DNA of 64,000 nucleotides from Candidatus Phyllobacterium onerii (GTDB taxonomy: Bacteria; Pseudomonadota; Alphaproteobacteria; Rhizobiales; Rhizobiaceae). A program made the position numbers and the translations under genes. Each line of letters starts with the position of its first letter. Within the stretch, counting starts at the first letter, position 1. Location: positions 62,001 through 126,000 of the forward strand of contig NZ_JAQMHX010000007.1 of NCBI RefSeq assembly GCF_028331445.1, given 5' to 3'. The notes beneath the pieces are model-generated. The model worked only from the letters and a program-made list of their open reading frames with translations. It was not told the origin of the DNA and searched no databases. Positions 9,817-18,343 of this stretch are shown here, piece by piece.

Positions 9817-11082
9817 TTACCGATAGAGATCAGCCCGCGTCTGCGGCACGGCCGATAGCCCCCGTTTGCGCTTGGATGCCAGCGTCTGGTTGATCTGCAC
9901 GGTGCCGCGTTCGAAGGCCAGCGCGCAACCGGTCAGATAGAGCAGCCACAGCCGTGCCTTGGGCGCGCCGACTTCGGCGATCGCTTCGTCAAATCGAGCG
10001 TGCAACCGGTCCGCCCACATCCGGCAGGTCTTGCCGTAATGCTCGCGGAGATTCTCGACGTCATGCACTTCGAAGCCGTGGCCCTCGAGATTTTCCACCG
10101 TCATGCCGAGGTGATCCAGCTCGCCGCCTGGGAAAATATACTTCACCAACGCCAGGTGCTCGGCGCTTTTGCGTCCGAAGGTCTTCTTGTTGCGTTTCAT
10201 GCGCCGCGTGATCGCATGATGCAGATAAAGCCCGCCCGGTCGCAGCAGGCGGCGCACGCTGGAATAATAGGTATCGTAGTGTGCTATGCCTACCGCTTCG
10301 AACATGCCGATTGACGATATCTTGTCGAACTGACCCTCGAGGTGTTCGTAGGATTTGACGTGGATGGTTATCTTGTCTTCGAGGCCTTCAGCCTTGATCC
10401 GCTCCCGGGCCAGCGCCGTCTGCGCCTCGGACAGTGAGACGCCCGTTCCGGTCACGCCATAATGCTTCGCCGCATAGATCAACATCGCGCCCCAGCCGCA
10501 GCCGATGTCCAGCAGGCGGTCGCCTGGCTGCAAGCGCAGCTTGCGGCAGATCAGCTCCAGTTTGTCCGCCTGCGCCTGATCGATCGTATTGGCCCAATCC
10601 GTGAAATAGGCGCAAGTGTAGACCATGCGCTCATCGAGAAAGAGCTGATAGAAAGCGTTCGACACGTCGTAATGATGGGTGATGGCTTCCTTGTTGGATC
10701 CGCTGACGTAGGGGTCCTTGCCGCCCAGGCCGGAATTGCTGGCCTTGCCTCGACCGACCAGCAGCGAAGGGACATCTTTCAGCAATTGCCATTTCGGCAG
10801 GCTGTTGAGCTTCTGCTTGAATTTTCCCTTGGGACCGCGCTCGACGAGGTCGAAAAGCGTGCCATTCTTCACATCGATTTGTCCGGAAACCCACAACTCG
10901 ACGATCGAACCGATATTGGGCTTCAAGGCAAGCTGGCGCACAACCATAGGATCGTTTATCGCAAGAATTGGGCCATCGGTTTCGCCAATTCTGGTGCCAT
11001 CCCATAATTCGACTGCAAATTGCGGCTCGAGTACATCGATTACCGTGCGGATAATCCGCGCCGCTCTATCTTCAGCTGCCAT
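9817..11082 (-). CDS. Cyclopropane-fatty-acyl-phospholipid synthase family methyltransferase
   Basis: This 421-residue SAM-dependent enzyme would methylenate unsaturated acyl chains of membrane phospholipids, a stationary-phase and stress adaptation. It has the Cfa layout: a variable N-terminal lipid-binding part, ITHHYDVSNAFYQLFLDERMVYTCAYF, the SAM motif LLDIGCGWGA near residue 190, and MFEAVG and YIFPGGELD in the catalytic domain. The C-terminus WLLYLTGCALAFERGTVQINQTL is typical of the alphaproteobacterial branch. A paralogue with another lipid substrate cannot be excluded. It reads away from the RpoH-type promoter region at 11.2 kb. Confidence 0.88.
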   Translation of the reverse strand: MAAEDRAARIIRTVIDVLEPQFAVELWDGTRIGETDGPILAINDPMVVRQLALKPNIGSIVELWVSGQIDVKNGTLFDLVERGPKGKFKQKLNSLPKWQLLKDVPSLLVGRGKASNSGLGGKDPYVSGSNKEAITHHYDVSNAFYQLFLDERMVYTCAYFTDWANTIDQAQADKLELICRKLRLQPGDRLLDIGCGWGAMLIYAAKHYGVTGTGVSLSEAQTALARERIKAEGLEDKITIHVKSYEHLEGQFDKISSIGMFEAVGIAHYDTYYSSVRRLLRPGGLYLHHAITRRMKRNKKTFGRKSAEHLALVKYIFPGGELDHLGMTVENLEGHGFEVHDVENLREHYGKTCRMWADRLHARFDEAIAEVGAPKARLWLLYLTGCALAFERGTVQINQTLASKRKRGLSAVPQTRADLYR

Positions 11083-11206
11083 CCTGCACCCCTAAACACC
11101 GCGCTGCCGCTGATCGGGCACCGGGTGCTTCGTGAAAAACATTTTCTTGGCTTATGGCCGCAAACCGCCATTTGCAAGCCATCAGAAAGTCTCGACAAAT
11201 TTTTCT

Positions 11207-11235
11207 CTTGAAACGCGGGCAAAGACACCCCATTC
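11207..11235 (+). promoter_or_regulatory. Heat-shock sigma factor (RpoH)-type promoter
   Basis: CTTGAAA (11207-11213), a 14-nt spacer, then CCCCATTC (11228-11235). This is close to the classical sigma-32 consensus, CTTGAAA and CCCCATNT with 13-15 nt between. Transcription would begin near 11242, about 16 nt upstream of the strong ribosome site of the 22-codon gene. A sigma-70 -10 box at the usual spacing is poor (CATTCT), so heat-shock sigma is the better reading. Confidence 0.7.
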
Positions 11236-11257
11236 TTGTTTTGTGTTCAACGAATGT

Positions 11258-11271
11258 AAAGGAGGTGATCC
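11258..11271 (+). promoter_or_regulatory. 14-nt perfect anti-16S ribosome binding site
   Basis: AAAGGAGGTGATCC is the exact complement of the canonical 3' end of 16S rRNA (GGATCACCTCCTTT). Pairing of this length is very unusual; most genes here show 4-6 matching bases. The GGAGG core ends 7 nt before the ATG at 11273, the ideal spacing. The site decides the start of the 22-codon gene. Confidence 0.85.
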
Positions 11272-11272
11272 G

Positions 11273-11341
11273 ATGTCTCGTGATTTCGAAAACTGCCACA
11301 AGGCGTCTGATGCTTTCCATCGGGGATCGTCTCTCCGTTGA
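11273..11341 (+). CDS. 22-residue peptide gene, function unknown
   Basis: A very short gene starting MSRDFENCHKASD and ending GSSLR, with a TGA at 11339-11341. It is hydrophilic, with one Cys, two His and no membrane segment or signal. Coding is supported by context: an RpoH-type promoter just upstream, a perfect 14-nt Shine-Dalgarno, a stop codon followed at once by a CCCTGG/CCAGGG hairpin (11349-11366), and a strong terminator at 11407-11437. The transcript would be about 200 nt. It could be a micro-protein, a translated regulatory RNA, or a leader whose purpose is to load ribosomes. I do not recognise the family. An in-frame extension back to 11132 exists but is not supported. Confidence 0.6.
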   Translation: MSRDFENCHKASDAFHRGSSLR

Positions 11342-11406
11342 ATAAGCGCCCTGGCTTAGTCCAGGGAAGAAGGCCAAACGACAGCTTTGTGCCAGACGGA
11401 ATTGCG

Positions 11407-11437
11407 GGGCCACCCTTCGGGGTGGCCCTTTCCGTTT
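11407..11437 (+). terminator. Rho-independent terminator of the 22-codon gene
   Basis: GGGCCACCC (11407-11415), a TTCG tetraloop, GGGTGGCCC (11420-11428), then TTTCCGTTT. A perfect 9-bp GC-rich stem with a stable UUCG loop. On the other strand it would lie just past the end of the HigA-like antitoxin gene and may end that transcript too. Confidence 0.8.
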
Positions 11438-11723
11438 ATGCCGCGCGCTTGCCGGTAATTTGAAACCCGATCGCCTTCATGACAGCCATTGTCGTTTCGA
11501 GAGTGGGATTCCCGTTTTCGCTTAGGGAACGATAGAGCTGCTCTCGAGCCAAACCCGTTTTTCGAGCGATCTTAGTCATACCCTTCGCTCTTGCCACTAC
11601 ACCCAATGCCCGCGCAATATATGCTGCATCCCCGGCTTCGAAGGCATCGGTGAGAAATATTTCTATCGCCTCGTCGGATTTCAGCGCGTCGGCAGGATCG
11701 TAGTCATATAATTTCTCAGTCAT
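11436..11723 (-). CDS. HigA-like antitoxin of a type II addiction module
   Basis: A 95-residue antidote of the COG3636 type. An N-terminal toxin-contacting part (MTEKLYDYDPADALKSDEA) precedes an XRE-like helix-turn-helix (KIARKTGLAREQLYRSLSENG). GNPTLETTMAVMKAIGF follows, characteristic of 'probable addiction module antidote' proteins. The ATG at 11721-11723 overlaps the toxin gene's 3' end by 8 bp, so the antitoxin is translated second, coupled to the toxin, as in higBA. It would neutralise the toxin and repress the operon. Function is inferred from family and context. Confidence 0.82.
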   Translation of the reverse strand: MTEKLYDYDPADALKSDEAIEIFLTDAFEAGDAAYIARALGVVARAKGMTKIARKTGLAREQLYRSLSENGNPTLETTMAVMKAIGFQITGKRAA

Positions 11724-12021
11724 CGTGTTCCATCCAATCCTTCGCCAGTTGCTTGGCCTCGCGAATATCGCGATCCTGCGTGCTCTTGTTTCCACCACAG
11801 AGCAAAATCACAATCTCTTGCCCGCGCTGCTTGAAATAGATGCGATACCCGGGTCCGTAGTGAATACGCAGCTCGCTAATACCATCCCCTACTGACACTA
11901 CGTCGCCGGGCAAACCATTCTCCAGACGAAAAAGCCGGGCCGCGATAGCGGCTCTCGCCCTTTGGTCCTTCAGATTTCGTTCCCATCTTCGGTAAGTAGC
12001 TGTTTGAGTGAGCTTTATCAT
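11716..12021 (-). CDS. HigB/RelE-ParE-like toxin
   Basis: A 101-residue addiction-module killer protein (COG3657 type). TATYRRWERNLKDQRARAAIAARL, SELRIHYGPGYRIYF and IVILLCGGNKSTQDRDI are the conserved blocks. Arg in the RIYF strand and Lys in GGNKSTQ are the likely active-site or ribosome-contact residues of the RelE fold. The gene comes first in a toxin-then-antitoxin operon and overlaps the HigA-like gene by 8 bp. An AT-rich palindromic region lies just upstream. Members of this family cleave mRNA at ribosomes; that activity is inferred here. Confidence 0.82.
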   Translation of the reverse strand: MIKLTQTATYRRWERNLKDQRARAAIAARLFRLENGLPGDVVSVGDGISELRIHYGPGYRIYFKQRGQEIVILLCGGNKSTQDRDIREAKQLAKDWMEHDD

Positions 12022-12023
12022 AA

Positions 12024-12047
12024 AAATGTATTTTATAAATCACATTT
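12024..12047. promoter_or_regulatory. Putative operator of the HigBA-like operon
   Basis: AAATGT-N12-ACATTT (12024-12029 and 12042-12047) flanks an AT-rich core (ATTTATAAAAT on the minus strand) that could be the -10 region of the toxin-antitoxin operon. Autorepression by the antitoxin at such a dyad is usual for higBA modules. The assignment rests on symmetry and position only. Confidence 0.35.
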
Positions 12048-12214
12048 CGTCAATTGAATTCCGAATGGTATATGACGGTCAAAACATGTGACACCAACGC
12101 CAGATTGCACAGGGCAGCTCTTTGCTCTTCGCAAAATTGATGATACCAAGATTTGCCTGAAAACGGTGCATTCTGCCTAATCCTAAGGCAAAATCCCTCT
12201 GAAAGTTTTAAACA

Positions 12215-13609
12215 ATGTCGGCTGCTATAGTCCAAGACGCGTCAAAGCGTGCATGGCGTGATGAAATCGTTGCGATGCTCTCACTGAGCTGGCCGATGAT
12301 TCTCACCAATCTTGCGCAGACGGCGATGACAGCGACCGATGTCATGATGATGGGCTGGGTCGGAGCAAGTACGCTGGCGGCCGGTGCGCTGGGCACCAAT
12401 CTCTACTATGTTCCGATGATTTTTGGCCTCGGCCTGATGACGGCAACCTCGCCGATGATGGCGCGCGAACTCGGACGCAACAAATTCACCGTCCGTGAAA
12501 TACGCCGCACGGTACGTCAGGGCCTGTGGATCGCAGTCACCATTTCGATTCCGATTTGGCTCATATTGTGGAACACCAAAGCGATCCTGATCGCCATGGG
12601 GCAGGATCATGCGCTCGCTGCCGAGGCTGGCAATTATGTGCGTGCGCTGCAATGGGCGGTGCTGCCCTTCTATTGCTATATCGTGGTGCGTTCTTTCATA
12701 GCTGCTCTGGAACGCCCGGGGTGGGCGCTGGTCATTGCTCTTTTTGCCGTCGCCTTCAATGCGCTGGCGAACTGGCTGCTGATCTTCGGTCATTTTGGCT
12801 TTCCGAGGCTGGGCATCGTCGGGTCTGGCATCGCAACGTCGCTTTCTTCAGCATTGATGTTCGCCGGCTTCGTCATTGTCATTTCTTTAGACAAGCAATT
12901 CCGTCGCTATCGCCTGTTCGGACGCTTCTGGCGTGCGGACTGGCCGCGTTATCGCGAACTGTTGCGTCTCGGGCTGCCAATTGCCGCGATCCTGAGCTTT
13001 GAGGTAACGATCTTCAATGCCGCCGCCTTTCTGATGGGATTGATCGGCGCCGATTCGCTCGCTGCGCATGCCATCGCCATCCAGATCGCCTCGATTGCCT
13101 TCATGGTACCGATGGGCTTCGGGCAAGCGGCGACTGTCCGTGTCGGTCGGGCCTACGGCGCACAGGATCGTGACGGCATAAAGCGCGCCGGCTGGGTTGC
13201 GTTCACGGCAGGCACAGGCTTCATGGTCCTCACCGCGCTGCTGATGTTGTTGGCACCTCACGCTTTGATAAGTGCTTTCATCGACGTCAACGACCCTGCC
13301 AACGCCAAGGTGATTTCGCTCGCTGTCTCATTTCTCGCCTTTGCCGCGTTGTTCCAGATATTCGATGGTGGCCAAGCCGTCGCGAGCGGCATGTTGCGCG
13401 GCCTGCACGATACCACCATACCGATGATCTATGCAGCTATCGCCTATTGGGGTGTCGGCCTGCCACTGTCTGTCGGCCTCGGCTTCTGGCTCGGCTTGGA
13501 AGGCGCAGGCATCTGGCTTGGGCTGTTGTGCGGTCTCGCAACGGCCGCTGTTCTGCTGATCAGCCGCTGGCTGCGGCGTGAAAAACTTGGCATCGAGATT
13601 ATCCGCTAG
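12215..13609 (+). CDS. MATE family efflux transporter (NorM-like)
   Basis: A 464-residue inner-membrane exporter with about 12 hydrophobic segments in two pseudo-repeats, the MATE architecture. Features include LSWPMILTNLAQTAMTATD in helix 1, PMMARELGRNKF in the first loop, and the second-half counterparts FGQAATVRVGRAYGAQD and GMLRGLHDTTIPM. MATE proteins expel cationic drugs or metabolites in exchange for Na+ or H+. The substrate is not readable from sequence. The stop TAG (13607-13609) is part of a repeat element that separates it from convergent sdhAF4-like. Confidence 0.9.
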   Translation: MSAAIVQDASKRAWRDEIVAMLSLSWPMILTNLAQTAMTATDVMMMGWVGASTLAAGALGTNLYYVPMIFGLGLMTATSPMMARELGRNKFTVREIRRTVRQGLWIAVTISIPIWLILWNTKAILIAMGQDHALAAEAGNYVRALQWAVLPFYCYIVVRSFIAALERPGWALVIALFAVAFNALANWLLIFGHFGFPRLGIVGSGIATSLSSALMFAGFVIVISLDKQFRRYRLFGRFWRADWPRYRELLRLGLPIAAILSFEVTIFNAAAFLMGLIGADSLAAHAIAIQIASIAFMVPMGFGQAATVRVGRAYGAQDRDGIKRAGWVAFTAGTGFMVLTALLMLLAPHALISAFIDVNDPANAKVISLAVSFLAFAALFQIFDGGQAVASGMLRGLHDTTIPMIYAAIAYWGVGLPLSVGLGFWLGLEGAGIWLGLLCGLATAAVLLISRWLRREKLGIEIIR

Positions 13610-13709
13610 AGCAATTCCAGGAAAAATAGAAACCGGATTTCCGTCCGGAATTGCGTAAAAACAAAGAGCTGGAGCAACTCGGTAATTCGAAGAAAAACGA
13701 ATTGCTCTA
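13607..13709. repeat. TAGAGCAATTCC palindromic repeat, full copy
   Basis: A 103-bp element with AGAGCAATTC (13608-13617) and GAATTGCTCT (13699-13708) as perfect terminal inverted repeats, and TTTCCGTCCGGAATTGCG inside. It fills the whole gap between two convergent genes. The TAG at its left end is the stop of the MATE gene, and the CTA at its right end is the stop of the minus-strand DUF1674 gene. A partial second copy is at 43246-43316 with the same arrangement. Confidence 0.8.
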
Positions 13710-13958
13710 GAAATCGATCGTCCGCCCCTTGATTTCCCAATCACCGAAGCGCGCAGGATCCTTGCCGCCGCGCCCGCCGATTTCGTGCGGCTGATCGGCC
13801 TTTTCCTTCTGGGCCTTGCGGCGTGCTTCCGCCTCCTTCAGCGCCCGCTGCGCGGCTGGTGGCAGTTGCTCGAATGTCGGACGCGGCCGGCTATCGTCAT
13901 TATCCGCGTGCGGCGTCACTGTCGTATGGTCGTCGTTCATAACGCTGATACTCGTCAT
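13707..13958 (-). CDS. SDHAF4/DUF1674 succinate dehydrogenase assembly factor-like protein
   Basis: An 83-residue protein whose C-terminus reads HEIGGRGGKDPARFGDWEIK then TIDF. This is the invariant signature of DUF1674, the family of mitochondrial SDHAF4/Sdh8, which binds flavinylated SdhA and guards it until the complex is assembled. The N-terminal half is charged and probably disordered. The ATG at 13956-13958 is assumed; Met7 (13938-13940) is an alternative. It lies divergent from htpX and convergent with the MATE gene, away from any sdh genes. The family call is strong; the bacterial role is inferred from the eukaryotic homologue. Confidence 0.85.
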   Translation of the reverse strand: MTSISVMNDDHTTVTPHADNDDSRPRPTFEQLPPAAQRALKEAEARRKAQKEKADQPHEIGGRGGKDPARFGDWEIKGRTIDF

Positions 13959-14071
13959 TGAAGCTTGCTGTATAAAACACCATCATATAGCGGAAGACGA
14001 CCAATAAAAGGAATGAACTTGATAGATTTGTCTAGAGCCTCGTGCGGCTCTTATGCGGGAGGACTGATGCC

Positions 14072-15043
14072 ATGAATGTGATGCGCACCGGAATGCTGCT
14101 TGCCTTTATGACCGCCCTGTTCATGGGCGTCGGTTTTCTCATTGGCGGAACCGGCGGCATGATGATCGCCCTTGTCATTGCCGCTGGCATGAATCTGTTC
14201 AGCTACTGGAACTCCGACAAGATGGTGCTGAACATGCACCACGCGGTCGAGGTCGATGAGGCGAACGCACCGGAATATTACGCCATCGTTCGCGATCTGG
14301 CCGCAAATGCGAATCTGCCCATGCCGAAAGTCTTTCTCATCCAGAACGATCAGCCCAATGCCTTTGCGACAGGGCGCAATCCGCAGAACGCCGCCGTTGC
14401 CGCCAGTACGGGCCTGTTGCAGCGGCTTTCGCCCCAGGAAGTTGCCGCCGTCATGGCCCATGAACTCGCCCATGTCGAACACCGCGATACACTGACGATG
14501 ACAGTGACCGCCACCCTTGCCGGCGCTATTTCCATGCTCGGCAACTTCGCGATGTTTTTCGGCGGCGGCAGCCGCGAAAACAACAATCCACTTGGCTTCA
14601 TCGGCGTTCTCATCGCCATGATCGTCGCGCCATTTGCCGCCATGATCGTGCAGATGGCAATCAGCCGCACCCGCGAATATGCCGCCGACCGGCGCGGTGC
14701 GCAGATCTGCGGCAATCCGCTGTGGCTGGCATCGGCTCTCGACAAGATCGCCCGCGGCGCAAAGCAGATCGTCAACGAGGATGCCGAACGCAACCCCGCC
14801 TCCGCTCCGCTTTTCATCATCAATCCGTTGAGCGGCCAGGGCGTCGACAATCTGTTCTCCACCCATCCGAGCACTGAAAACCGCATCGCCGCGCTTGAAG
14901 CGATGGCGAACGAGTTCAGCCAGGCGCGCGCCGCCTCTCGGCCTGCCCGCGCACCGCAGGCCCCGATAGACGACGAACCGTTGGATGACCGACCGTCCCC
15001 GTGGGGCCGCGATGGCGGCGGCCGTAAAGGCCCTTGGGCATGA
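14072..15043 (+). CDS. htpX: Membrane zinc metalloprotease HtpX
   Basis: A 323-residue M48B peptidase that degrades damaged inner-membrane proteins. Two N-terminal membrane segments (about residues 5-45) precede the HELAH zinc site at residues 130-134, with the third ligand in [15 protein letters not shown]. Two more hydrophobic segments lie between. The C-terminal [14 protein letters not shown] is a family hallmark, followed by a short disordered tail. The ATG at 14072 (GGGAGGAC in front) is preferred to an upstream start at 14042. Its last bases ATGA overlap the rsmB start, so the two are translationally coupled. Confidence 0.94.
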   Translation: MNVMRTGMLLAFMTALFMGVGFLIGGTGGMMIALVIAAGMNLFSYWNSDKMVLNMHHAVEVDEANAPEYYAIVRDLAANANLPMPKVFLIQNDQPNAFATGRNPQNAAVAASTGLLQRLSPQEVAAVMAHELAHVEHRDTLTMTVTATLAGAISMLGNFAMFFGGGSRENNNPLGFIGVLIAMIVAPFAAMIVQMAISRTREYAADRRGAQICGNPLWLASALDKIARGAKQIVNEDAERNPASAPLFIINPLSGQGVDNLFSTHPSTENRIAALEAMANEFSQARAASRPARAPQAPIDDEPLDDRPSPWGRDGGGRKGPWA

Positions 15044-16437
15044 GCGCGGAGCCCGGTACCAGACGACCAGCCAAACGGCCTTTAGGCAAAAAACCGGCAG
15101 ATTACATCGATGCGGAAGACCGTCCTGGTCTCGCAGCGCGTCAGGTGGCAACGCGCCTGCTTGGCGCCGTCATCGAGAAGCACACGTCGCTCGATGGCCT
15201 GACCGACAACAGTAACGGCCACCCGCAATATATGGCGCTCGACGACCGCGATCGCTCGCTGGTCCGCGCCATCCTCGGCGCCGCACTGCGCAATCGCGGC
15301 ACCATCGAAGCCGCCATCGGCCAGTTGATCGACCGGCCATTGCCGGAAAACGCCGTTGCGCTGCGCCACCTTCTGGCAGTAGCCGCTGCGCAGATCCTTT
15401 ATCTCGACCTGCCCGATCGGGCCGCCGTCGACCTTGCGGTCACCGCCGCCAATAATGATCCGCGCAATCGCCGCTTCGCCTCGATGGTCAACGCTGTCCT
15501 TCGCCGGCTGTCGCGCGAAAAGGAAACCTTCAAGGGCGACGTCTATCTGAACGCCAGCAATGTTCCGGCCTGGTTCGAGAACAGCCTGATGGCCGCTTAC
15601 GGCAAGGACAAGACCAAAGCCATTCTCGACATTCAGAGCAAGGAACCACCGATCGACCTGACCGTGAAAGGCGATCCGCAGATGTGGGCGGAAAAGCTCG
15701 GCGGCATCGCATTGCCAACGGGTTCCGTGCGTCTTGGCACTGTCGAAGGTGCGCTGACGTCTCTTCCGGGGTTTGCGGAAGGCGAATGGTGGGTGCAAGA
15801 CACCGCTGCAAGCCTGCCGGCAAAGCTCTTCGGGGACATCGAGGGCAAGCGCGTCGCCGATCTTTGCGCAGCGCCGGGCGGCAAGACTGCTCAGCTTGCA
15901 CTGGCGGGCGCCAATGTCACGGCACTCGACCTTTCGGCCAACCGGCTGAAGCGCCTGCGCTCCAATCTCGAACGCCTCAAGCTTTCCGCCGAGACGGTTG
16001 AAGCCAATCTTTCCGCCTACCAGCCAGCCGAGCTATTCGATGCGATCCTGCTCGATGCGCCGTGTTCTTCGACAGGCACTGTGCGGCGGCACCCGGACGT
16101 GCCGTGGACCAAGACGCCCGAAGACGTAGTGAAGCTGGCACAACTCCAGGCGAAACTCCTTGATCATGCCGTCACCATCGTCCGCCCCGGTGGCATTGTG
16201 GTCTTTTCCAATTGCTCGCTCGATCCACTTGAAGGCGAGAAAGTCGCCAATGATTTGCTTGCAAAGAACCCGGGCATAGAGCTCCTGCCGGTGACCAAGG
16301 ATGAGGTCTTTGGCCTCGTCGAGCTGATCACCAGGGAAGGCTTCGTTCGCTCCACACCGGCCGATCTTGCCCATGAAAATCCCGCGCTTTCCGGCATGGA
16401 CGGCTTTTTCGCAGCCCGTTTCAAACGGAAATACTAA
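15040..16437 (+). CDS. rsmB: 16S rRNA m5C967 methyltransferase RsmB
   Basis: A 465-residue RNA methyltransferase. The N-terminal NusB-like domain (about residues 20-150) is followed by a Rossmann methyltransferase with the SAM motif [29 protein letters not shown] carries Cys342, and [12 protein letters not shown] carries Cys392. In m5C enzymes the second Cys is the nucleophile and the first helps release the product. The start is the ATG in the ATGA overlap with htpX, not the TTG six bases earlier. The heparinase-like gene begins 61 nt after its stop and probably shares the transcript. Confidence 0.94.
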   Translation: MSAEPGTRRPAKRPLGKKPADYIDAEDRPGLAARQVATRLLGAVIEKHTSLDGLTDNSNGHPQYMALDDRDRSLVRAILGAALRNRGTIEAAIGQLIDRPLPENAVALRHLLAVAAAQILYLDLPDRAAVDLAVTAANNDPRNRRFASMVNAVLRRLSREKETFKGDVYLNASNVPAWFENSLMAAYGKDKTKAILDIQSKEPPIDLTVKGDPQMWAEKLGGIALPTGSVRLGTVEGALTSLPGFAEGEWWVQDTAASLPAKLFGDIEGKRVADLCAAPGGKTAQLALAGANVTALDLSANRLKRLRSNLERLKLSAETVEANLSAYQPAELFDAILLDAPCSSTGTVRRHPDVPWTKTPEDVVKLAQLQAKLLDHAVTIVRPGGIVVFSNCSLDPLEGEKVANDLLAKNPGIELLPVTKDEVFGLVELITREGFVRSTPADLAHENPALSGMDGFFAARFKRKY

Positions 16438-16498
16438 AGTTTTAACGGTTTGTGCTCCATAATCGGCGTTTGTCGAGGCGATTCGAAGCAATAATAAT

Positions 16499-18208
16499 AT
16501 GGTCGCGCTGAGCGAAACACCGCAATTGTGGGGACTGGCAACAGCGCAACTTTGGCGCCGTTTCCGCAGGCGTGTGCGAATGGGGCCGCTCTATCGCTGG
16601 CGGTTCACAGGTTTTACGCCCGAACGCGTTCTCATTGCCCCGCAAGATCTTCGCCCTGCAGATCCGCAGCTGGCGGAAGAGTTCTACCATGGCCGTTTCG
16701 CCCTTGCCGGCAGGGTCGTCGAGACGGGCGGGCGCTCGCCGTTCCTGATCGAACCACCCAATGCCGCGTGGCAGGCAGCCCTGCATAATTTTGGCTGGCT
16801 ACGCCATCTCCGCGCCGCGGGCACAGATCTTGCCACGGCCAACGCACGGGCGCTGCTCGGCGACTGGATCACCACCCACGGCCGGTCGATTTCAGGACCT
16901 GCCTGGCTACCTGAAGTCACCGCCCAGCGTATCATCGCCTGGCTGCAGCATTCGAGCCTCATCCTCGCCGGCACAGATCTTCGCTCGTATCGCCAGTTTA
17001 TGCGCTCGCTTGCCATGCAGGTGCGTTATTTGCGAACCATGGCCGCCGTCATGGATGATGGCGAGGAGAAGCTGCGCGCGCGCATTGCTCTCGCGCTCGC
17101 TGTATTGGCCCTGCCCGTAACATCCAGTACCAGCCGGTCGGCCCGGCGGAACCTCGAATTCGAACTCGTACGGCAGATCCTGCCGGATGGCGGCCACATC
17201 TCGCGCAACCCGTTGACGATCCTTGAACTGCTTGCCGACCTTCTGCCCTTGCGCCAGACCTATGCCAGTGGCCAGGAAGCGCCCCCCAAGGCATTGATCG
17301 AAGCCATCGAACGCATGCTGCCCGCGCTGCGATTCTTTCGTCATCACGATGGCAGTCTTGCCTTGTTCAACGGTGTCGGCGCGACCATGCCGGAACGGGT
17401 AATCGCGGTGCTGCGCCATGACGATATTGGCGGCCTGCCACTGACCCATGCGCCGCATTCGGGCTATGAACGGCTATCCATGGATTCCACGACGATCATC
17501 GCCGATACAGGTCTCGCACCGCCTGTGACCGCCTCCCGCGATGCCCATGCCGGCTGCCTTTCCTTCGAGATGTCCTCCGGGCGCAATCGCTATATCGTCA
17601 ATGCCGGCGTCGATCGCTACGGCCCGCCGGAATTTCGCCCCTTGGCGCGTTCCACCGCCGCCCATTCCACAGCCACAATCAACGACACGTCCTCCTGCCG
17701 GTTCAGCTCCACGTCGGGACTGTCGACGATGATCGGTACGCCGATTATCGCTGGTCCGACGAAGGTCAATATTGAGCGGATCGAACGCGAAGGCGCCGTC
17801 GGATTCGTCGCCAATCACAATGGTTATGTCCGGCCCTTTGGCATCTATCACGAACGCCAGATTGTCCTTTCGCACAATGGCAGCGTCATCGAGGGCATAG
17901 ACAGTTTCTTTGCTTCCGGGCGTAATCCACTCCGTGACACGGGTGCAGAGGATGTTGTCATCCGTTTCCACCTGCACCCATCTGTGAACGTCACAGTCGA
18001 TGAGCATGGTCTCATCATCCTGCAAGTCGAGAACGATGACATCTGGATGTTTTCGGCGACGGTCCAGCCCTTTGTCGAGGATTCGCTGTTCTTCGCCGGG
18101 TTCCGGGGCCCGGTCAAAACCCGCCAGATCACGCTTTCGGTTAATGCCGCCCAGCGCCCGGAAGTCGAATGGCAGTTCACTCGCACGACCCTCGGGATTT
18201 ACGGATAA
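16499..18208 (+). CDS. Heparinase II/III-like protein
   Basis: A 569-residue protein with the alginate-lyase/heparinase architecture: an N-terminal helical toroid (about 1-280, including ISGPAWLPEVTAQRIIAWLQHS) and a C-terminal beta-sandwich (YIVNAGVDRYGPP, ARSTAAHSTATINDTSS, the heparinase II/III fingerprint). His in AAHST is the expected catalytic or metal position. No signal peptide is visible, so it may act in the cytoplasm, unlike secreted polysaccharide lyases. It follows rsmB. Its natural substrate is unknown; a role on an endogenous glycan is a guess. Confidence 0.8.
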   Translation: MVALSETPQLWGLATAQLWRRFRRRVRMGPLYRWRFTGFTPERVLIAPQDLRPADPQLAEEFYHGRFALAGRVVETGGRSPFLIEPPNAAWQAALHNFGWLRHLRAAGTDLATANARALLGDWITTHGRSISGPAWLPEVTAQRIIAWLQHSSLILAGTDLRSYRQFMRSLAMQVRYLRTMAAVMDDGEEKLRARIALALAVLALPVTSSTSRSARRNLEFELVRQILPDGGHISRNPLTILELLADLLPLRQTYASGQEAPPKALIEAIERMLPALRFFRHHDGSLALFNGVGATMPERVIAVLRHDDIGGLPLTHAPHSGYERLSMDSTTIIADTGLAPPVTASRDAHAGCLSFEMSSGRNRYIVNAGVDRYGPPEFRPLARSTAAHSTATINDTSSCRFSSTSGLSTMIGTPIIAGPTKVNIERIEREGAVGFVANHNGYVRPFGIYHERQIVLSHNGSVIEGIDSFFASGRNPLRDTGAEDVVIRFHLHPSVNVTVDEHGLIILQVENDDIWMFSATVQPFVEDSLFFAGFRGPVKTRQITLSVNAAQRPEVEWQFTRTTLGIYG

Positions 18209-18343
18209 CATTCCGCCCGATCACCAATCTGTGTCTAAGCTTCGGGGGCGACATCCGGCCTTATGGCTTGTATAGAGTTGCATCGTTGCGCTCGCTCGCC
18301 GGGCTTGCACCTCTGTCATCATTAGTCACCAGGAGTCTTCACC

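Noticed and set aside
16499-18208. Secreted polysaccharide lyase
   Set aside because: The protein has the heparinase II/III fold but no signal peptide, so secretion is not supported.
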